64,000 nt of DNA. It comes from an uncultured Alphaproteobacteria bacterium. Its GTDB lineage: Bacteria > Pseudomonadota > Alphaproteobacteria > Rs-D84. This document shows, piece after piece, positions 8,043-16,542 of the stretch (position 1 is its first letter; every line of letters starts with the position of its first letter). Location of the stretch: contig CALXOX010000002.1 in assembly GCA_944390125.1 (NCBI GenBank), positions 62,001 to 126,000 on the forward strand, in the 5' to 3' direction. The notes beneath the pieces were generated by a model. The model was not told the origin of the DNA. It did no database searches and worked only from the letters and a program-made list of their open reading frames with translations. The translations under genes were made by a program, and so were the position numbers.

Positions 8043-8729
8043 TTATTCGGCATCTGGTGCCAAATAACCCGTATCCAAAGGATCGCCGTTTCCAGATTCT
8101 ATTTCATATTCGGAAACGCGTATTCCTAATGGGTTGTTCAGACGGTCAGACCATTTGATTTCGGTCCCATCATCCATATCTAATTTTATTCTTATTTTAT
8201 AATCTTTTTTGTCCATCTGTCTATCACTATCTTCACAGAAATAGCGAAAACTTATAGCGTACTCATTATTTTCTACATTTCTCGGTTCTATGGCGCCCGT
8301 ATCAAACTCTACGGAACAAGAAAACTCGAAATCTGGCAAACCGCTCATCCAAGCATTCCACATATTTGTCTGTGTAAAGGTGTTATATACCTCTGGAGTT
8401 GACCAAATAGACACCACGCCATCGTCACCATTGCTCCATTTTGTACGCATTTCGCGTGCGTCGGGTACAACTTCGTTTCTGGCACGAATGTATTCGCGTA
8501 TAAATGAACGTTTGTATATTTCTAGATTTTCGTCCTTTGGCACCATTTCGCGCAACACAACGCGTAAATCATTTTTTTGCGCCGACATCAGAAAGAACAC
8601 TTGTGGACGATCTAGCGGATACATATTGTAAAGCGTAACACCTAATACCCCCAATACAACCAGCATTGCGGCAAATACAAATGTTAGCAACCTAGACAGT
8701 AAAATTGGCGGTTCTACGCGTTCTTGCAA
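8043..8729 (-). CDS. virB8: VirB8/TrbF-like (DotI-like) inner-membrane secretion protein
   Basis: This is a bitopic inner-membrane assembly factor of type IV secretion systems. One helix lies at about residues 12-33. It is followed by an NTF2-like periplasmic domain with the VirB8 pattern IREYIRARNEVVP, GVVSIWSTPEVYNTF and the strongly typical end NPLGIRVSEYEI. The 228-residue length fits the family. The start is a TTG at 8729, 9 bases after GGGAGAG, with no in-frame ATG nearby. The order virB8-virB9-virB10 is the same as in VirB and Dot/Icm (dotI-dotH-dotG) systems. No ATPase, VirB6 or coupling protein is in this window. Confidence 0.8.
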   Translation of the reverse strand: MQERVEPPILLSRLLTFVFAAMLVVLGVLGVTLYNMYPLDRPQVFFLMSAQKNDLRVVLREMVPKDENLEIYKRSFIREYIRARNEVVPDAREMRTKWSNGDDGVVSIWSTPEVYNTFTQTNMWNAWMSGLPDFEFSCSVEFDTGAIEPRNVENNEYAISFRYFCEDSDRQMDKKDYKIRIKLDMDDGTEIKWSDRLNNPLGIRVSEYEIESGNGDPLDTGYLAPDAE

Positions 8730-8756
8730 TGTATATCTCTCCCTTGATTACAAAAG

Positions 8757-8786
8757 ATTGTAGAAAAAAATGCGCCGTATACGCAA
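8757..8786 (-). promoter_or_regulatory. Candidate promoter of the virB8-9-10 operon
   Basis: On the minus strand TTGCGT (8786-8781), an 18-base spacer and TACAAT (8762-8757) lie about 30 bases upstream of the virB8 start. Confidence 0.5.
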
Positions 8787-8838
8787 GTAAAAAGTACACT
8801 AAAAACATAATTTTCTTTAAAGAAGTTTAAGTTTTTAC

Positions 8839-8904
8839 TTGCAGTAAGTTTTCTAAAAAAGTATAATAATTTCCGCTTGATTTTCTGTTTATGTGTGCTA
8901 TCTT
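8839..8904 (+). promoter_or_regulatory. Tandem promoters of the tRNA-Trp/secE/ribosomal/RNA polymerase cluster
   Basis: Two sigma70-like promoters lie in series. P1 is TTGCAG (8839-8844), 17 bases, TATAAT (8862-8867). P2 is TTGATT (8877-8882), 16 bases, TATCTT (8899-8904). Both point toward tRNA-Trp and secE. Confidence 0.6.
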
Positions 8905-8958
8905 TACCCGGACTGCGGGGTCAGACGGTGTACAGGACAGGTAGTTTACAGTTAAAAT

Positions 8959-9032
8959 AGGGGCATAGTTCAACGGTAGAATATCGGTCTCCAAAACCGC
9001 GGATGAGGGTTCGATTCCTTCTGCCCCTGCCA
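8959..9032 (+). tRNA. tRNA-Trp (anticodon CCA)
   Basis: The cloverleaf has an acceptor stem AGGGGCA/TGCCCCT, an anticodon loop CTCCAAA, a T-arm containing GGTTCGATTCC and an encoded CCA end. The placement just before secE-nusG is a common bacterial arrangement. A hairpin, AGAATAC/GTATTCT (9045-9062), separates it from secE and may guide 3' processing. Confidence 0.96.
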
Positions 9033-9097
9033 AAGATTTTCCTTAGAATACTGCGGTATTCTGCGGAAGTTTTAGTTGAAATATAGGTAATTTTTTT

Positions 9098-9277
9098 ATG
9101 AAAAAAATACTGGATTATATCAAATCTGTTAGAAGTGAATGGTTCAAAATTGTATGGCCGTCGCGTGATACGGTTGTTCGTGCAACTATTATGATTTTGA
9201 TATTCTCTGGGTTGGCGGCGCTTTTCTTTTTTGTGGTTGATAGTTTATTGAATGCGCTGGTTGGTTGGATTTTCTAA
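9098..9277 (+). CDS. secE: Preprotein translocase subunit SecE
   Basis: This short gene encodes 59 residues. The protein has the SecE pattern: an amphipathic N-terminal helix (LDYIKSVRSEWFKIVWPS), the conserved WPS region, and one membrane helix to the end. SecE clamps the two halves of SecY in the inner-membrane translocon. It lies between tRNA-Trp and nusG, its classic position. The stop is 19 bases before nusG. Confidence 0.95.
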   Translation: MKKILDYIKSVRSEWFKIVWPSRDTVVRATIMILIFSGLAALFFFVVDSLLNALVGWIF

Positions 9278-9296
9278 ACGGGCAAAGGAAGTTATT

Positions 9297-9830
9297 ATGG
9301 AAGATAAAATGCAATGGTTCGTTGTGAACGTTCATACCGGGTGTGAGGACAAGGTTGCGCGCGGTCTGCGTGAGCAGATTGATAAGCGTCGTTTGAATGC
9401 GTGTTTTGGCGAAATTCTTGTTCCGACGCGTGAAATTACGGAAATCAAAGCTGGTAAACGTGTAAAAACCGAAAAGAAGTTTTTTCCTGGTTATATAGTT
9501 GTTCAAATGGTTATGAATAACGAAACGTTTTCTTTGGTAAAGTTGATGCCTCAAGTAGTTATGTTCTTGGGGGCTAAAAATAAACCTATTGCAGTAAGTG
9601 AAGAAGAAGCTCGTCGTTTGTTAAAGCAGGTCGAAGAAGGCAGTGTTGTTACAGAAGATGTTACGTATGAAGTTGGTCAAGAAGTTCATGTTATTGATGG
9701 ACCTTTCTCTGGTTTCAACGGCGTTGTTGCAGAAGTAGACAATGTAAAACAAAAGATGACTGCGACAATATTGGTATTCGGTCGTGAAACTAGTGTAGAG
9801 TTAGACTTTACGCAGGTAGAAAGGGTATAA
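9297..9830 (+). CDS. nusG: Transcription termination/antitermination factor NusG
   Basis: NusG binds RNA polymerase and couples it to Rho or to the leading ribosome. The ATG at 9297 follows AAAGGAAG and gives 177 residues starting MEDKMQWFVVNVHTG, which matches the family N-terminus. An upstream in-frame start at 9252 lies inside secE and is unlikely. The NGN domain covers about residues 5-115 and includes FFPGYIVVQM. The KOW domain at the end contains VIDGPFSGFNGVVAEVD. It is translated from the secE operon. Confidence 0.96.
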   Translation: MEDKMQWFVVNVHTGCEDKVARGLREQIDKRRLNACFGEILVPTREITEIKAGKRVKTEKKFFPGYIVVQMVMNNETFSLVKLMPQVVMFLGAKNKPIAVSEEEARRLLKQVEEGSVVTEDVTYEVGQEVHVIDGPFSGFNGVVAEVDNVKQKMTATILVFGRETSVELDFTQVERV

Positions 9831-9952
9831 GTTTTATGAAAGGTGATGCAATCGCCGAGTAAGAGTTTTGACGGTTTTATTAAAAATCGTAAACCGCGTG
9901 GTAGATGCGCCACATCGAACCACGGACACTAACCAAAAAATGGAGTGATAAA

Positions 9953-10387
9953 ATGGCAGCAAAGAAAGAAGTCAAGGGAGTGGTCAAACTGGTCGTTCCC
10001 GCGAAACAGGCCAATCCTGCGCCACCAATTGGACCGGCGTTGGGTGCAGCTGGTGTGAACATCGCAGAATTCTGCAAACAGTTTAACGATAAGACGGCTG
10101 ACAAAGAACCAGGTATGCCGATCCCGTGCATAATCACGGTTTATACGGATCGTAGTTTTGAGTTCATTATGAAACTGCCGCCGGTATCGTATTACATTAA
10201 AAAGGCGTTAAAGCTGAAAATTGGTTCTCATAAACCAGGTCGTGATTTTGTTGGTACAATTACCAAGGCACAAATTCGCGAAATTGCTGAAAATAAAATG
10301 CCGGACTTGAATTGCTCTACCATTGAATCCGCTATGAATATCGTTGCGGGTCAATGCCGTTCAATGGGCGTAAAGGTGGAGGAATAA
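9953..10387 (+). CDS. rplK: 50S ribosomal protein L11
   Basis: This 144-residue protein is of normal length for L11, which binds 23S rRNA at the GTPase centre. The N-terminal domain has KQANPAPPIGPALG and the C-terminal RNA-binding domain follows. The ATG at 9953 is preceded by TGGAGTG. The frame open from 9905 is not conserved in character. rplA follows after 3 bases. Confidence 0.97.
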   Translation: MAAKKEVKGVVKLVVPAKQANPAPPIGPALGAAGVNIAEFCKQFNDKTADKEPGMPIPCIITVYTDRSFEFIMKLPPVSYYIKKALKLKIGSHKPGRDFVGTITKAQIREIAENKMPDLNCSTIESAMNIVAGQCRSMGVKVEE

Positions 10388-10390
10388 GAT

Positions 10391-11065
10391 ATGAAAGTTA
10401 CGAAAAGACAGCAGACTTGGGGGAAATTGGACCAAGACAAAGTTTATTCTTTGGCCGAAGCAATTGACGCTTTACGTGAATATACTTCTAAAAAATTTGA
10501 TGAAAGTTTAGAAGTGGCTATTCGTTTAGGTGTTGATGTTACAAAAGCAGACCAAAACATTCGTGGTATGGTATCGTTACCGAACGGTACCGGTAAAACG
10601 GTTCGTGTTGCAGTATTTACAGTAAACAGCGTAGATGAAGCCAAAAAGGCGGGTGCTGACGTTGTTGGCGGTGAAGATTTGATTGAAAAGGTTGCGGCCG
10701 GTGAAATCAATTTTGACCGTGTTATTGCGACTCCGGATATGATGCCGAAGATGTCAAAAGTTGCACGTGTTTTGGGACCTAAAGGTTTAATGCCTAACCC
10801 GAAATTAGGTACGGTTACGAACAACGTTGCAGAAGCGGTTGCAACTGCAAAGGCTGGTCAGATAGAATATCGTGCTGAAAAGAAAGGTATCATTCACGCA
10901 GGTGTTGGTAAGATGTCATTTACGACCGATAAATTAGTTGAAAACGTAAATGCGTTGGTTGAACAGCTGAAGAAGGTAAAACCTGCATCCGTAAAAGGTC
11001 AATACATTTTGGGTGCCGCCGTTGCGACAACTCAGGGACCTGGATTAAAGGTTGATATAAAATAA
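10391..11065 (+). CDS. rplA: 50S ribosomal protein L1
   Basis: L1 forms the mobile stalk near the E site and in many bacteria represses its own operon. The 224-residue protein has the conserved blocks LGVDVTKADQNIRG, LGPKGLMPNPK and PASVKGQYI. It is translationally linked to rplK, with a 3-base gap and GAGG at the rplK end acting as ribosome-binding site. Confidence 0.97.
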   Translation: MKVTKRQQTWGKLDQDKVYSLAEAIDALREYTSKKFDESLEVAIRLGVDVTKADQNIRGMVSLPNGTGKTVRVAVFTVNSVDEAKKAGADVVGGEDLIEKVAAGEINFDRVIATPDMMPKMSKVARVLGPKGLMPNPKLGTVTNNVAEAVATAKAGQIEYRAEKKGIIHAGVGKMSFTTDKLVENVNALVEQLKKVKPASVKGQYILGAAVATTQGPGLKVDIK

Positions 11066-11070
11066 TAAAT

Positions 11071-11278
11071 CGCGGTAGGGAAAAATTTTTCTCTGCCGCG
11101 TAAAGATTTCTGTCCGAGACTGATGGTGCCCAGAAAATGGACTTAATTGCCATCATAGACAAAGAAAAGATTCTTTGGGGCAGAAGCAAGCCCCACCCAA
11201 CGGCAACGTTGGATGGAAAGTTTAACAAAACAGGGATTTTGAATTTAGATTCAGAATCTTGCAGATAAGGGTAAAGAT
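11071..11278 (+). promoter_or_regulatory. Structured leader of rplJ-rplL (candidate L10 autoregulatory element)
   Basis: The 213-base rplA-rplJ gap has no gene. It starts with a near-loopless hairpin, 15 bp including two wobbles (11071-11100). Downstream are a GGGG...CCCC stem near 11177-11194 and a perfect hairpin CCAACG-GCAA-CGTTGG with a GNRA tetraloop (11197-11212). L10 or the L10-L12 complex is known to bind structured leaders before rplJ and repress translation. Assignment to that class rests on position and fold only. Confidence 0.5.
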
Positions 11279-11755
11279 ATGAGACGCGAAGAAAAATCAG
11301 ATTTGATTTCAGCGTTGCAATCGTCCTTGAAAGAAGCAAACGGTGTTTTCGTAATTGAGAACCATGGTTTGACTGTTAAAGAAATGGAAACGTTACGTAA
11401 TGAGTTACGTCCGTTGGTTTCTGTTTTCAAAGTTGTGAAGAACCGTTTGATGAAATTGGCGTTAAAAGACACCAATTTTGAACCTGTATCTGATATGATG
11501 AAACGCCCGACGGCTGTTGCGGTTGCAACGGATGGTTTGGCGGTTACCAAAGTATTGGCAAAGTTTGCGGATGAACATCCAAACTTGACAATTGTCGGTG
11601 GTAAAATGGATGCAGACGTTCTAAGCAAAGACGATATTTTGCAATTATCCAAACTGCCGTCCCTGTTGGAAGTTCGCGGTACTATTGCGCGTATATTGGT
11701 TGAACCAGCATCGCGTTTGGCTCGCGTTTCCGCAGAGTATGGAAAAAAGAATTAA
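11279..11755 (+). CDS. rplJ: 50S ribosomal protein L10
   Basis: L10 anchors the L7/L12 dimers to the ribosome. The 158-residue protein begins RREEKSDLISALQSSL and has the conserved KNRLMKLALKDT segment for rRNA binding and a C-terminal helix for L12 binding. The ribosome-binding site is AGATAAGGG. rplL starts 49 bases after its stop. Confidence 0.97.
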   Translation: MRREEKSDLISALQSSLKEANGVFVIENHGLTVKEMETLRNELRPLVSVFKVVKNRLMKLALKDTNFEPVSDMMKRPTAVAVATDGLAVTKVLAKFADEHPNLTIVGGKMDADVLSKDDILQLSKLPSLLEVRGTIARILVEPASRLARVSAEYGKKN

Positions 11756-11804
11756 AAAACGTCGGAACGTAAGTGTTCTGATTTACTGAATAGGAGCTAA
11801 AAAA

Positions 11805-12173
11805 ATGGCAGACATTCAAAAATTAGTTGACGAATTGTCAAAATTGACCGTTTTGGAAGCAGTTGAACTGTCCAAAGCGTTGGAAGAAACATGGGGCGTT
11901 AGTGCCGCTGCAGCAGTTGCAGTTGCTGCTGGTCCGGCTGCTGGTGCCGCTGCTGAAGAAAAGAGCGAATTTGACGTTGTATTGGCAGAAGCCGGTGCAA
12001 ACAAATTAGCTGTTATCAAAGCAGTTAAAGACATCACAGGTTTAGGTTTGGGTGAAGCGAAAGCTTTGGTTGAATCTGCACCAAAGGCAGTTAAAGAAGC
12101 CGTTGCAAAAGATGAAGCCGAAAAAATGAAGGCTACATTAGAAGCGGCTGGTGCCAAGGTTGAATTGAAATAA
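11805..12173 (+). CDS. rplL: 50S ribosomal protein L7/L12
   Basis: This 122-residue stalk protein recruits translation GTPases. It has the dimerising N-terminal helices ([20 protein letters not shown]), an Ala/Gly-rich hinge, and the C-terminal domain with [20 protein letters not shown]. The start has AATAGGAGC upstream. The codon choice looks like that of a highly expressed gene. Confidence 0.97.
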   Translation: MADIQKLVDELSKLTVLEAVELSKALEETWGVSAAAAVAVAAGPAAGAAAEEKSEFDVVLAEAGANKLAVIKAVKDITGLGLGEAKALVESAPKAVKEAVAKDEAEKMKATLEAAGAKVELK

Positions 12174-12180
12174 TTCAATC

Positions 12181-12272
12181 GGAACCATATGGTTCCAAAT
12201 GCTAAGTCGTAACGATTTCGTTACGCAAACGCCGCCCATCTGGGGAAAAACCTCAGGTGGGCACAAAGGCGT
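12181..12272 (+). promoter_or_regulatory. Three consecutive hairpins between rplL and rpoB
   Basis: The first is the perfect palindrome GGAACCATATGGTTCC (12181-12196). The second is CGTAACGA-TT-TCGTTACG (12208-12225). The third is a 12-bp stem GCCCATCTGGGG/CCTCAGGTGGGC (12234-12262) clasped by ACGCC/GGCGT (12229-12233 and 12268-12272). None has a strong T tract. In Escherichia coli the same gap carries an attenuator and an RNase III site, so partial attenuation or processing is likely here. Confidence 0.6.
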
Positions 12273-12328
12273 ATAAAACAGATAAATAGTTTCGTTTGCA
12301 AAACGCACAAAAAAAAGGATTGATACCA

Positions 12329-15300
12329 ATGGCAGTTATCCAGAAATTCAGAAAATCTTTTGGAAAAAGTTTTTTGCAAACTCCGCTTCCTGATTTAGTT
12401 GAAATTCAATATAATTCTTACAAAGATTTCTTACAGGCAGATGTAGAACCGCAGAACAGAAAGAATATTGGCCTGCAGAATGTATTTTCATCTATGTTTC
12501 CAATCAAAGACTATGCGGGTATCGCAGATTTGGAATTCGTTGAATATACATTAGACAAACCTGTCTATAACGAAAAAGAATGTATGCTGCGCAACTTGAA
12601 CTATTCCAGCAAGTTGAAGCTGAAGCTGAGATTGATTTTGTGGGATATCGCAGAAGACGGCAAGAAGACGCTGCGCGATATTAAAGAACAAGAAATTTTC
12701 ATGGGCGAAGTGCCTTTGATGACAGATCGTGGTAGTTTTATTGCTGCGGGTGTTGAACGTGTCATCGTTTCACAGATGCATCGTGCCCAAGGTGTAGTGT
12801 TCGCCACAACGAAGGAAGCTAAAATCGCTGGTAATCCGATTACATATACTGCGCGTATTATCCCAGAACATGGCAGCTGGATTGACTTTGAAGAATCTAA
12901 GGGCGTTATTTATGTTCGTATCGACCGTCGCCGTAAGATTCCAGCAACTGTTCTGTTGCGTTGCTTACCATGCGCCGAAGATGAAAAGAAATGGCAGGCA
13001 GATCCACGCAAACCGACAATTCGCGGTATGGACGATGCGGAAATTTTGAGTGTGTTCTACAAGAAGATTCCTTTGAAGTTTGACGGTAATATGTGGATTG
13101 GTCAGACGGCGTCTTTTGAAGGTTTGGATAAGTATCGTTTGAATTATGATTTAATCAATCCGAAAGACAAGAAACCGTTAGCGTCCAAGGGTGACCGTAT
13201 GAACGCAAAGCGTTTGTCTAAGGTTATGAGCGCTTCAAAAGAATTCGGTATCGTTCCAGATTCTTTGATTGGTGAATATTTGTTCGATCCAATTTTGGAT
13301 GCAGAAGGCAACGTATTGTATCGTGCGGGTACAGAAATTACACCTGATGTTATCGCTGATTTGGAAAAGTTGAACGTAAAAGAAATTTCTTTGATTTCTA
13401 TCGATAACACTACGATTTCTGCACATATGCGCAATACTTTGATTGCAGATAAGACAGTAAATCGTGAAGAAGCATTGATTGAAATCTATAACATCATCCG
13501 TCCAGGTGAACGTCCAACATTAGAAGCGGCAATCAACTTGTTTATGCGTCAAGGTTTTGATGCAGCGTATTATGATTTGTCTGCTGTCGGTCGTTTCAAG
13601 TTGAATAAGCGTTTGAAAATTGATTCTGGTAAAAAACCAGAAGACGAACGTTTGTTGACTAAGTCTGATTTCTTGGCGGTGTTGAAGACTTTGACAAACA
13701 TCATTGACCACAAAGATACAATTGATGATATTGATAACTTGTCAAATCGTCGTATTCGCACAGTTGGTGAATTGCTAGAACAGACATTCCGTACGGGTAT
13801 GGTTCGTATTGAACGTTTGGTTCGTGAAAGCTTGTCTTCACCAAACATTGCAAATATGCAACCACAAGACGTTATCAATGTAAAACCATTGATGTCTTTG
13901 GTATCTGAATTCTTGGGAACATCTCAGTTATCCCAGTTTATGGATGCGTATAATCCATTGGCTGAATTGGAACACAAACGTCGTATTTCTGCTTTGGGGC
14001 CTGGTGGTTTGAATCGTGACCGTGCAGGTATCGACGTTCGAGACGTTCATCCAACTCACTATGGAAGATTATGCCCAATTAATACACCAGAAGGTGCGAA
14101 CATTGGTTTGATAAACCACTTGGCGACGTATGCGCGCGTAAACCCATATGGATTTGTTGAAACGCCATACTATGTTGTAGAAAACAGCAAAATTACAGAC
14201 AAGATGGTATATCTGACTGCTGACGAAGAATTAGGACACAAGATTGCACAGGGTAATACACCTACGACAGCAAGTGGTGTTCTGGCGGAAGACGTTGTAA
14301 CGGCACGTGTAGACGGCGAATTTACAATGGTCCCAAAAGAAGAAATTGACCTTATCGACGTTGAACCACGTCAGGTGGTATCTATTGCAACTGGTTTGAT
14401 ACCGTTCGTAGAAAACGATGACGCGAACCGTGCATTGATGGGATCTAACATGCAACGTCAGGCGATTCCTTTGATGCGCGTACAGGCTCCATTAGTTGGT
14501 ACAGGTATTGAACGTGAAGTTGCACGCGATTCTAGAACAGGTGTTGCTGCAAAGCACAGTGGTGTTGTTGAATCCGTTGATGCAAATCGTATCGTTGTAA
14601 AATGTATGAACAGCCGCAACGTTGTGACGGGTGTAGATATTTACAATCTGGAAAAGTTTGAACGTAGTAATAGTGAAACATTGATTCACCAGAAACCATT
14701 GGTAAAAGTTGGTGACCGTATTTCTGCGGGTGACATCATCGCTGATGGTTCTTCTATGAACTATGGTGAATTGGCATTGGGACGCAATGTATTAGTAGCA
14801 TTCGTTCCATGGCGTGGATATAACTATGAAGACTCTATCGTTATATCTGAACGTATTTCACGTGATGACGTATTCACATCTATCAAGATTGTTGAAAAAG
14901 AATTTAAGGTTCGTGATACTCAATTAGGGCCAGAAAGTTTGACACGCGATATTCCAAACGTCAGTGAAGAAGCGTTAAAGAACTTGGACGAATCTGGTAT
15001 TATTTACGTTGGTGCACGTGTAAAACAGGGTGATATTTTGGTAGGTCGTGTATCTCCAAAATCTGAAACTTTGTTGACACCAGAAGAAGCGTTGTTGCGT
15101 AACATCTTTGGTGAAAAAGCGCTGAATGTAAAAGATACATCTTTGCGCGTAGGTCCGAACGAAGAAGGTACTGTAATTGGTGTAAACGTCTTGACACGTC
15201 ATGGTGTAAAGAAAGACGAACGTACACAGATGATTGAACTGCAAAAGATAGAGAAAATAAACAAAGATCGCGAAGAAGAAACTTCTATTATAGAGCGCGG

Positions 15301-16468
15301 CTTTGCGGATCAGATTTTCCAAATTGCAGAAGGTCAGGTTATTGACAACGGTACCGGCAGCTTAAAGCCATTTATAGGCAAGAAACTTACACAGGAAGTC
15401 TTTGAAGGTATCAAACCTGCTGATGTGAAAAAGATTGTTGTTCGCAACAAAGAAGCACAGGCAAAGATTGATGAATTGCGTGAACAGCACGTGGCTAAAT
15501 TGAAAGCTCTGAACGAAAAAGCAGATGCTGAAATTGCCAAGGCGACAGAAACGAATTCTTTGGGTGCTGGTGTATTGAAAGAAGTAAAAGTATACATTGC
15601 TCACAAGATGAAACTGCAGCCTGGTGATAAGATGGCTGGTCGTCACGGTAACAAGGGTATTGTATCCAAAGTTGTTCCAATTGAAGATATGCCGTATATG
15701 GAAGATGGAACACCAGTTGACTTGGTATTGAACCCATTAGGTGTGCCAAGCCGTATGAACTTGGGTCAGATTTTGGAAACTCACCTTGGTATGGCGGCGC
15801 GTACATTAGGGCAACAGATTGGTGCAGTTCTGGAAGAGGTAAAGCAGAAACGTGCTGTAACGGATGATTTGCGCGCGGTTATGGGTAAAGTTTACGGCAA
15901 AGAAATGGCTGAAAAACTGGAAAAGATGACCGACACAGACGTACGTGCAGAAGCAGCATTGTTGAAAGACGGTGTACCTATGGCGACACCAACATTTGAT
16001 GGTGCGACATCTGAAGACATCAAGCGTATGCTGAAATTGGCAAAGTTACCAGAAACAGGGCAATTTACGTTGTACGATGGTATGACTGGTGAAAAGTTTG
16101 CTCGTCCGGTAACGGTTGGTATCATGTACATGCTGAAACTGCATCACTTGGTTGATGAAAAGATTCACGCACGTTCAATTGGAAATTACTCTTTGGTAAC
16201 GCAACAGCCGTTGTCTGGTAAGGCCCATATGGGTGGTCAGCGTTTAGGTGAAATGGAAGTGTGGGCATTGGAAGCACACGGTGCGGCACATTTACTGCGC
16301 GAAATGTTGACTGTAAAGTCAGACGATATTGTTGGTCGTACCAAAATGTACGAAGCAATTATATCCGGCAGCAACGATTTCCAGACCGGTACACCAGAAG
16401 CGTTTAACGTATTCGTACGTGAATTGCGTGGTTTAGGTTTGGCGTTGACACCAAAGAAAGTAGATTAA
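12329..16468 (+). CDS. rpoB: DNA-directed RNA polymerase subunit beta
   Basis: The 1379-residue beta subunit includes the rifampicin region near STSQLSQFMD-like positions (here GTSQLSQFMDAYNPLAELEH), NTPEGANIGLINHLA, and the C-terminal GDKMAGRHGNKG block. The ATG at 12329 is preceded by AAAAAAGGATTG. The upstream in-frame ATG at 12296 is less likely. The length is close to that of other proteobacterial beta subunits. Lineage inserts were not examined in detail. Confidence 0.98.
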   Translation: MAVIQKFRKSFGKSFLQTPLPDLVEIQYNSYKDFLQADVEPQNRKNIGLQNVFSSMFPIKDYAGIADLEFVEYTLDKPVYNEKECMLRNLNYSSKLKLKLRLILWDIAEDGKKTLRDIKEQEIFMGEVPLMTDRGSFIAAGVERVIVSQMHRAQGVVFATTKEAKIAGNPITYTARIIPEHGSWIDFEESKGVIYVRIDRRRKIPATVLLRCLPCAEDEKKWQADPRKPTIRGMDDAEILSVFYKKIPLKFDGNMWIGQTASFEGLDKYRLNYDLINPKDKKPLASKGDRMNAKRLSKVMSASKEFGIVPDSLIGEYLFDPILDAEGNVLYRAGTEITPDVIADLEKLNVKEISLISIDNTTISAHMRNTLIADKTVNREEALIEIYNIIRPGERPTLEAAINLFMRQGFDAAYYDLSAVGRFKLNKRLKIDSGKKPEDERLLTKSDFLAVLKTLTNIIDHKDTIDDIDNLSNRRIRTVGELLEQTFRTGMVRIERLVRESLSSPNIANMQPQDVINVKPLMSLVSEFLGTSQLSQFMDAYNPLAELEHKRRISALGPGGLNRDRAGIDVRDVHPTHYGRLCPINTPEGANIGLINHLATYARVNPYGFVETPYYVVENSKITDKMVYLTADEELGHKIAQGNTPTTASGVLAEDVVTARVDGEFTMVPKEEIDLIDVEPRQVVSIATGLIPFVENDDANRALMGSNMQRQAIPLMRVQAPLVGTGIEREVARDSRTGVAAKHSGVVESVDANRIVVKCMNSRNVVTGVDIYNLEKFERSNSETLIHQKPLVKVGDRISAGDIIADGSSMNYGELALGRNVLVAFVPWRGYNYEDSIVISERISRDDVFTSIKIVEKEFKVRDTQLGPESLTRDIPNVSEEALKNLDESGIIYVGARVKQGDILVGRVSPKSETLLTPEEALLRNIFGEKALNVKDTSLRVGPNEEGTVIGVNVLTRHGVKKDERTQMIELQKIEKINKDREEETSIIERGFADQIFQIAEGQVIDNGTGSLKPFIGKKLTQEVFEGIKPADVKKIVVRNKEAQAKIDELREQHVAKLKALNEKADAEIAKATETNSLGAGVLKEVKVYIAHKMKLQPGDKMAGRHGNKGIVSKVVPIEDMPYMEDGTPVDLVLNPLGVPSRMNLGQILETHLGMAARTLGQQIGAVLEEVKQKRAVTDDLRAVMGKVYGKEMAEKLEKMTDTDVRAEAALLKDGVPMATPTFDGATSEDIKRMLKLAKLPETGQFTLYDGMTGEKFARPVTVGIMYMLKLHHLVDEKIHARSIGNYSLVTQQPLSGKAHMGGQRLGEMEVWALEAHGAAHLLREMLTVKSDDIVGRTKMYEAIISGSNDFQTGTPEAFNVFVRELRGLGLALTPKKVD

Positions 16469-16477
16469 GTTGGTTTT

Positions 16478-16505
16478 GACTGGTGCTGCGGGTGCTGCAC
16501 CAGTC
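16478..16505 (+). other. Hairpin in the rpoB-rpoC gap
   Basis: A perfect 9-bp stem GACTGGTGC/GCACCAGTC with a 10-base loop lies in the 74-base gap. It has no T tract, so it probably affects RNA processing or stability rather than termination. Confidence 0.5.
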
Positions 16506-16542
16506 GAACTGACGCTTTTAGCGACTGAAAGGAGCAAAATAT

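Noticed and set aside
8827-9033. Minus-strand frame over tRNA-Trp
   Set aside because: It is the antisense of the tRNA and its promoter region. The starting sequence (MAGAEGIEPSS) is a typical artefact of reading tRNA genes backward.
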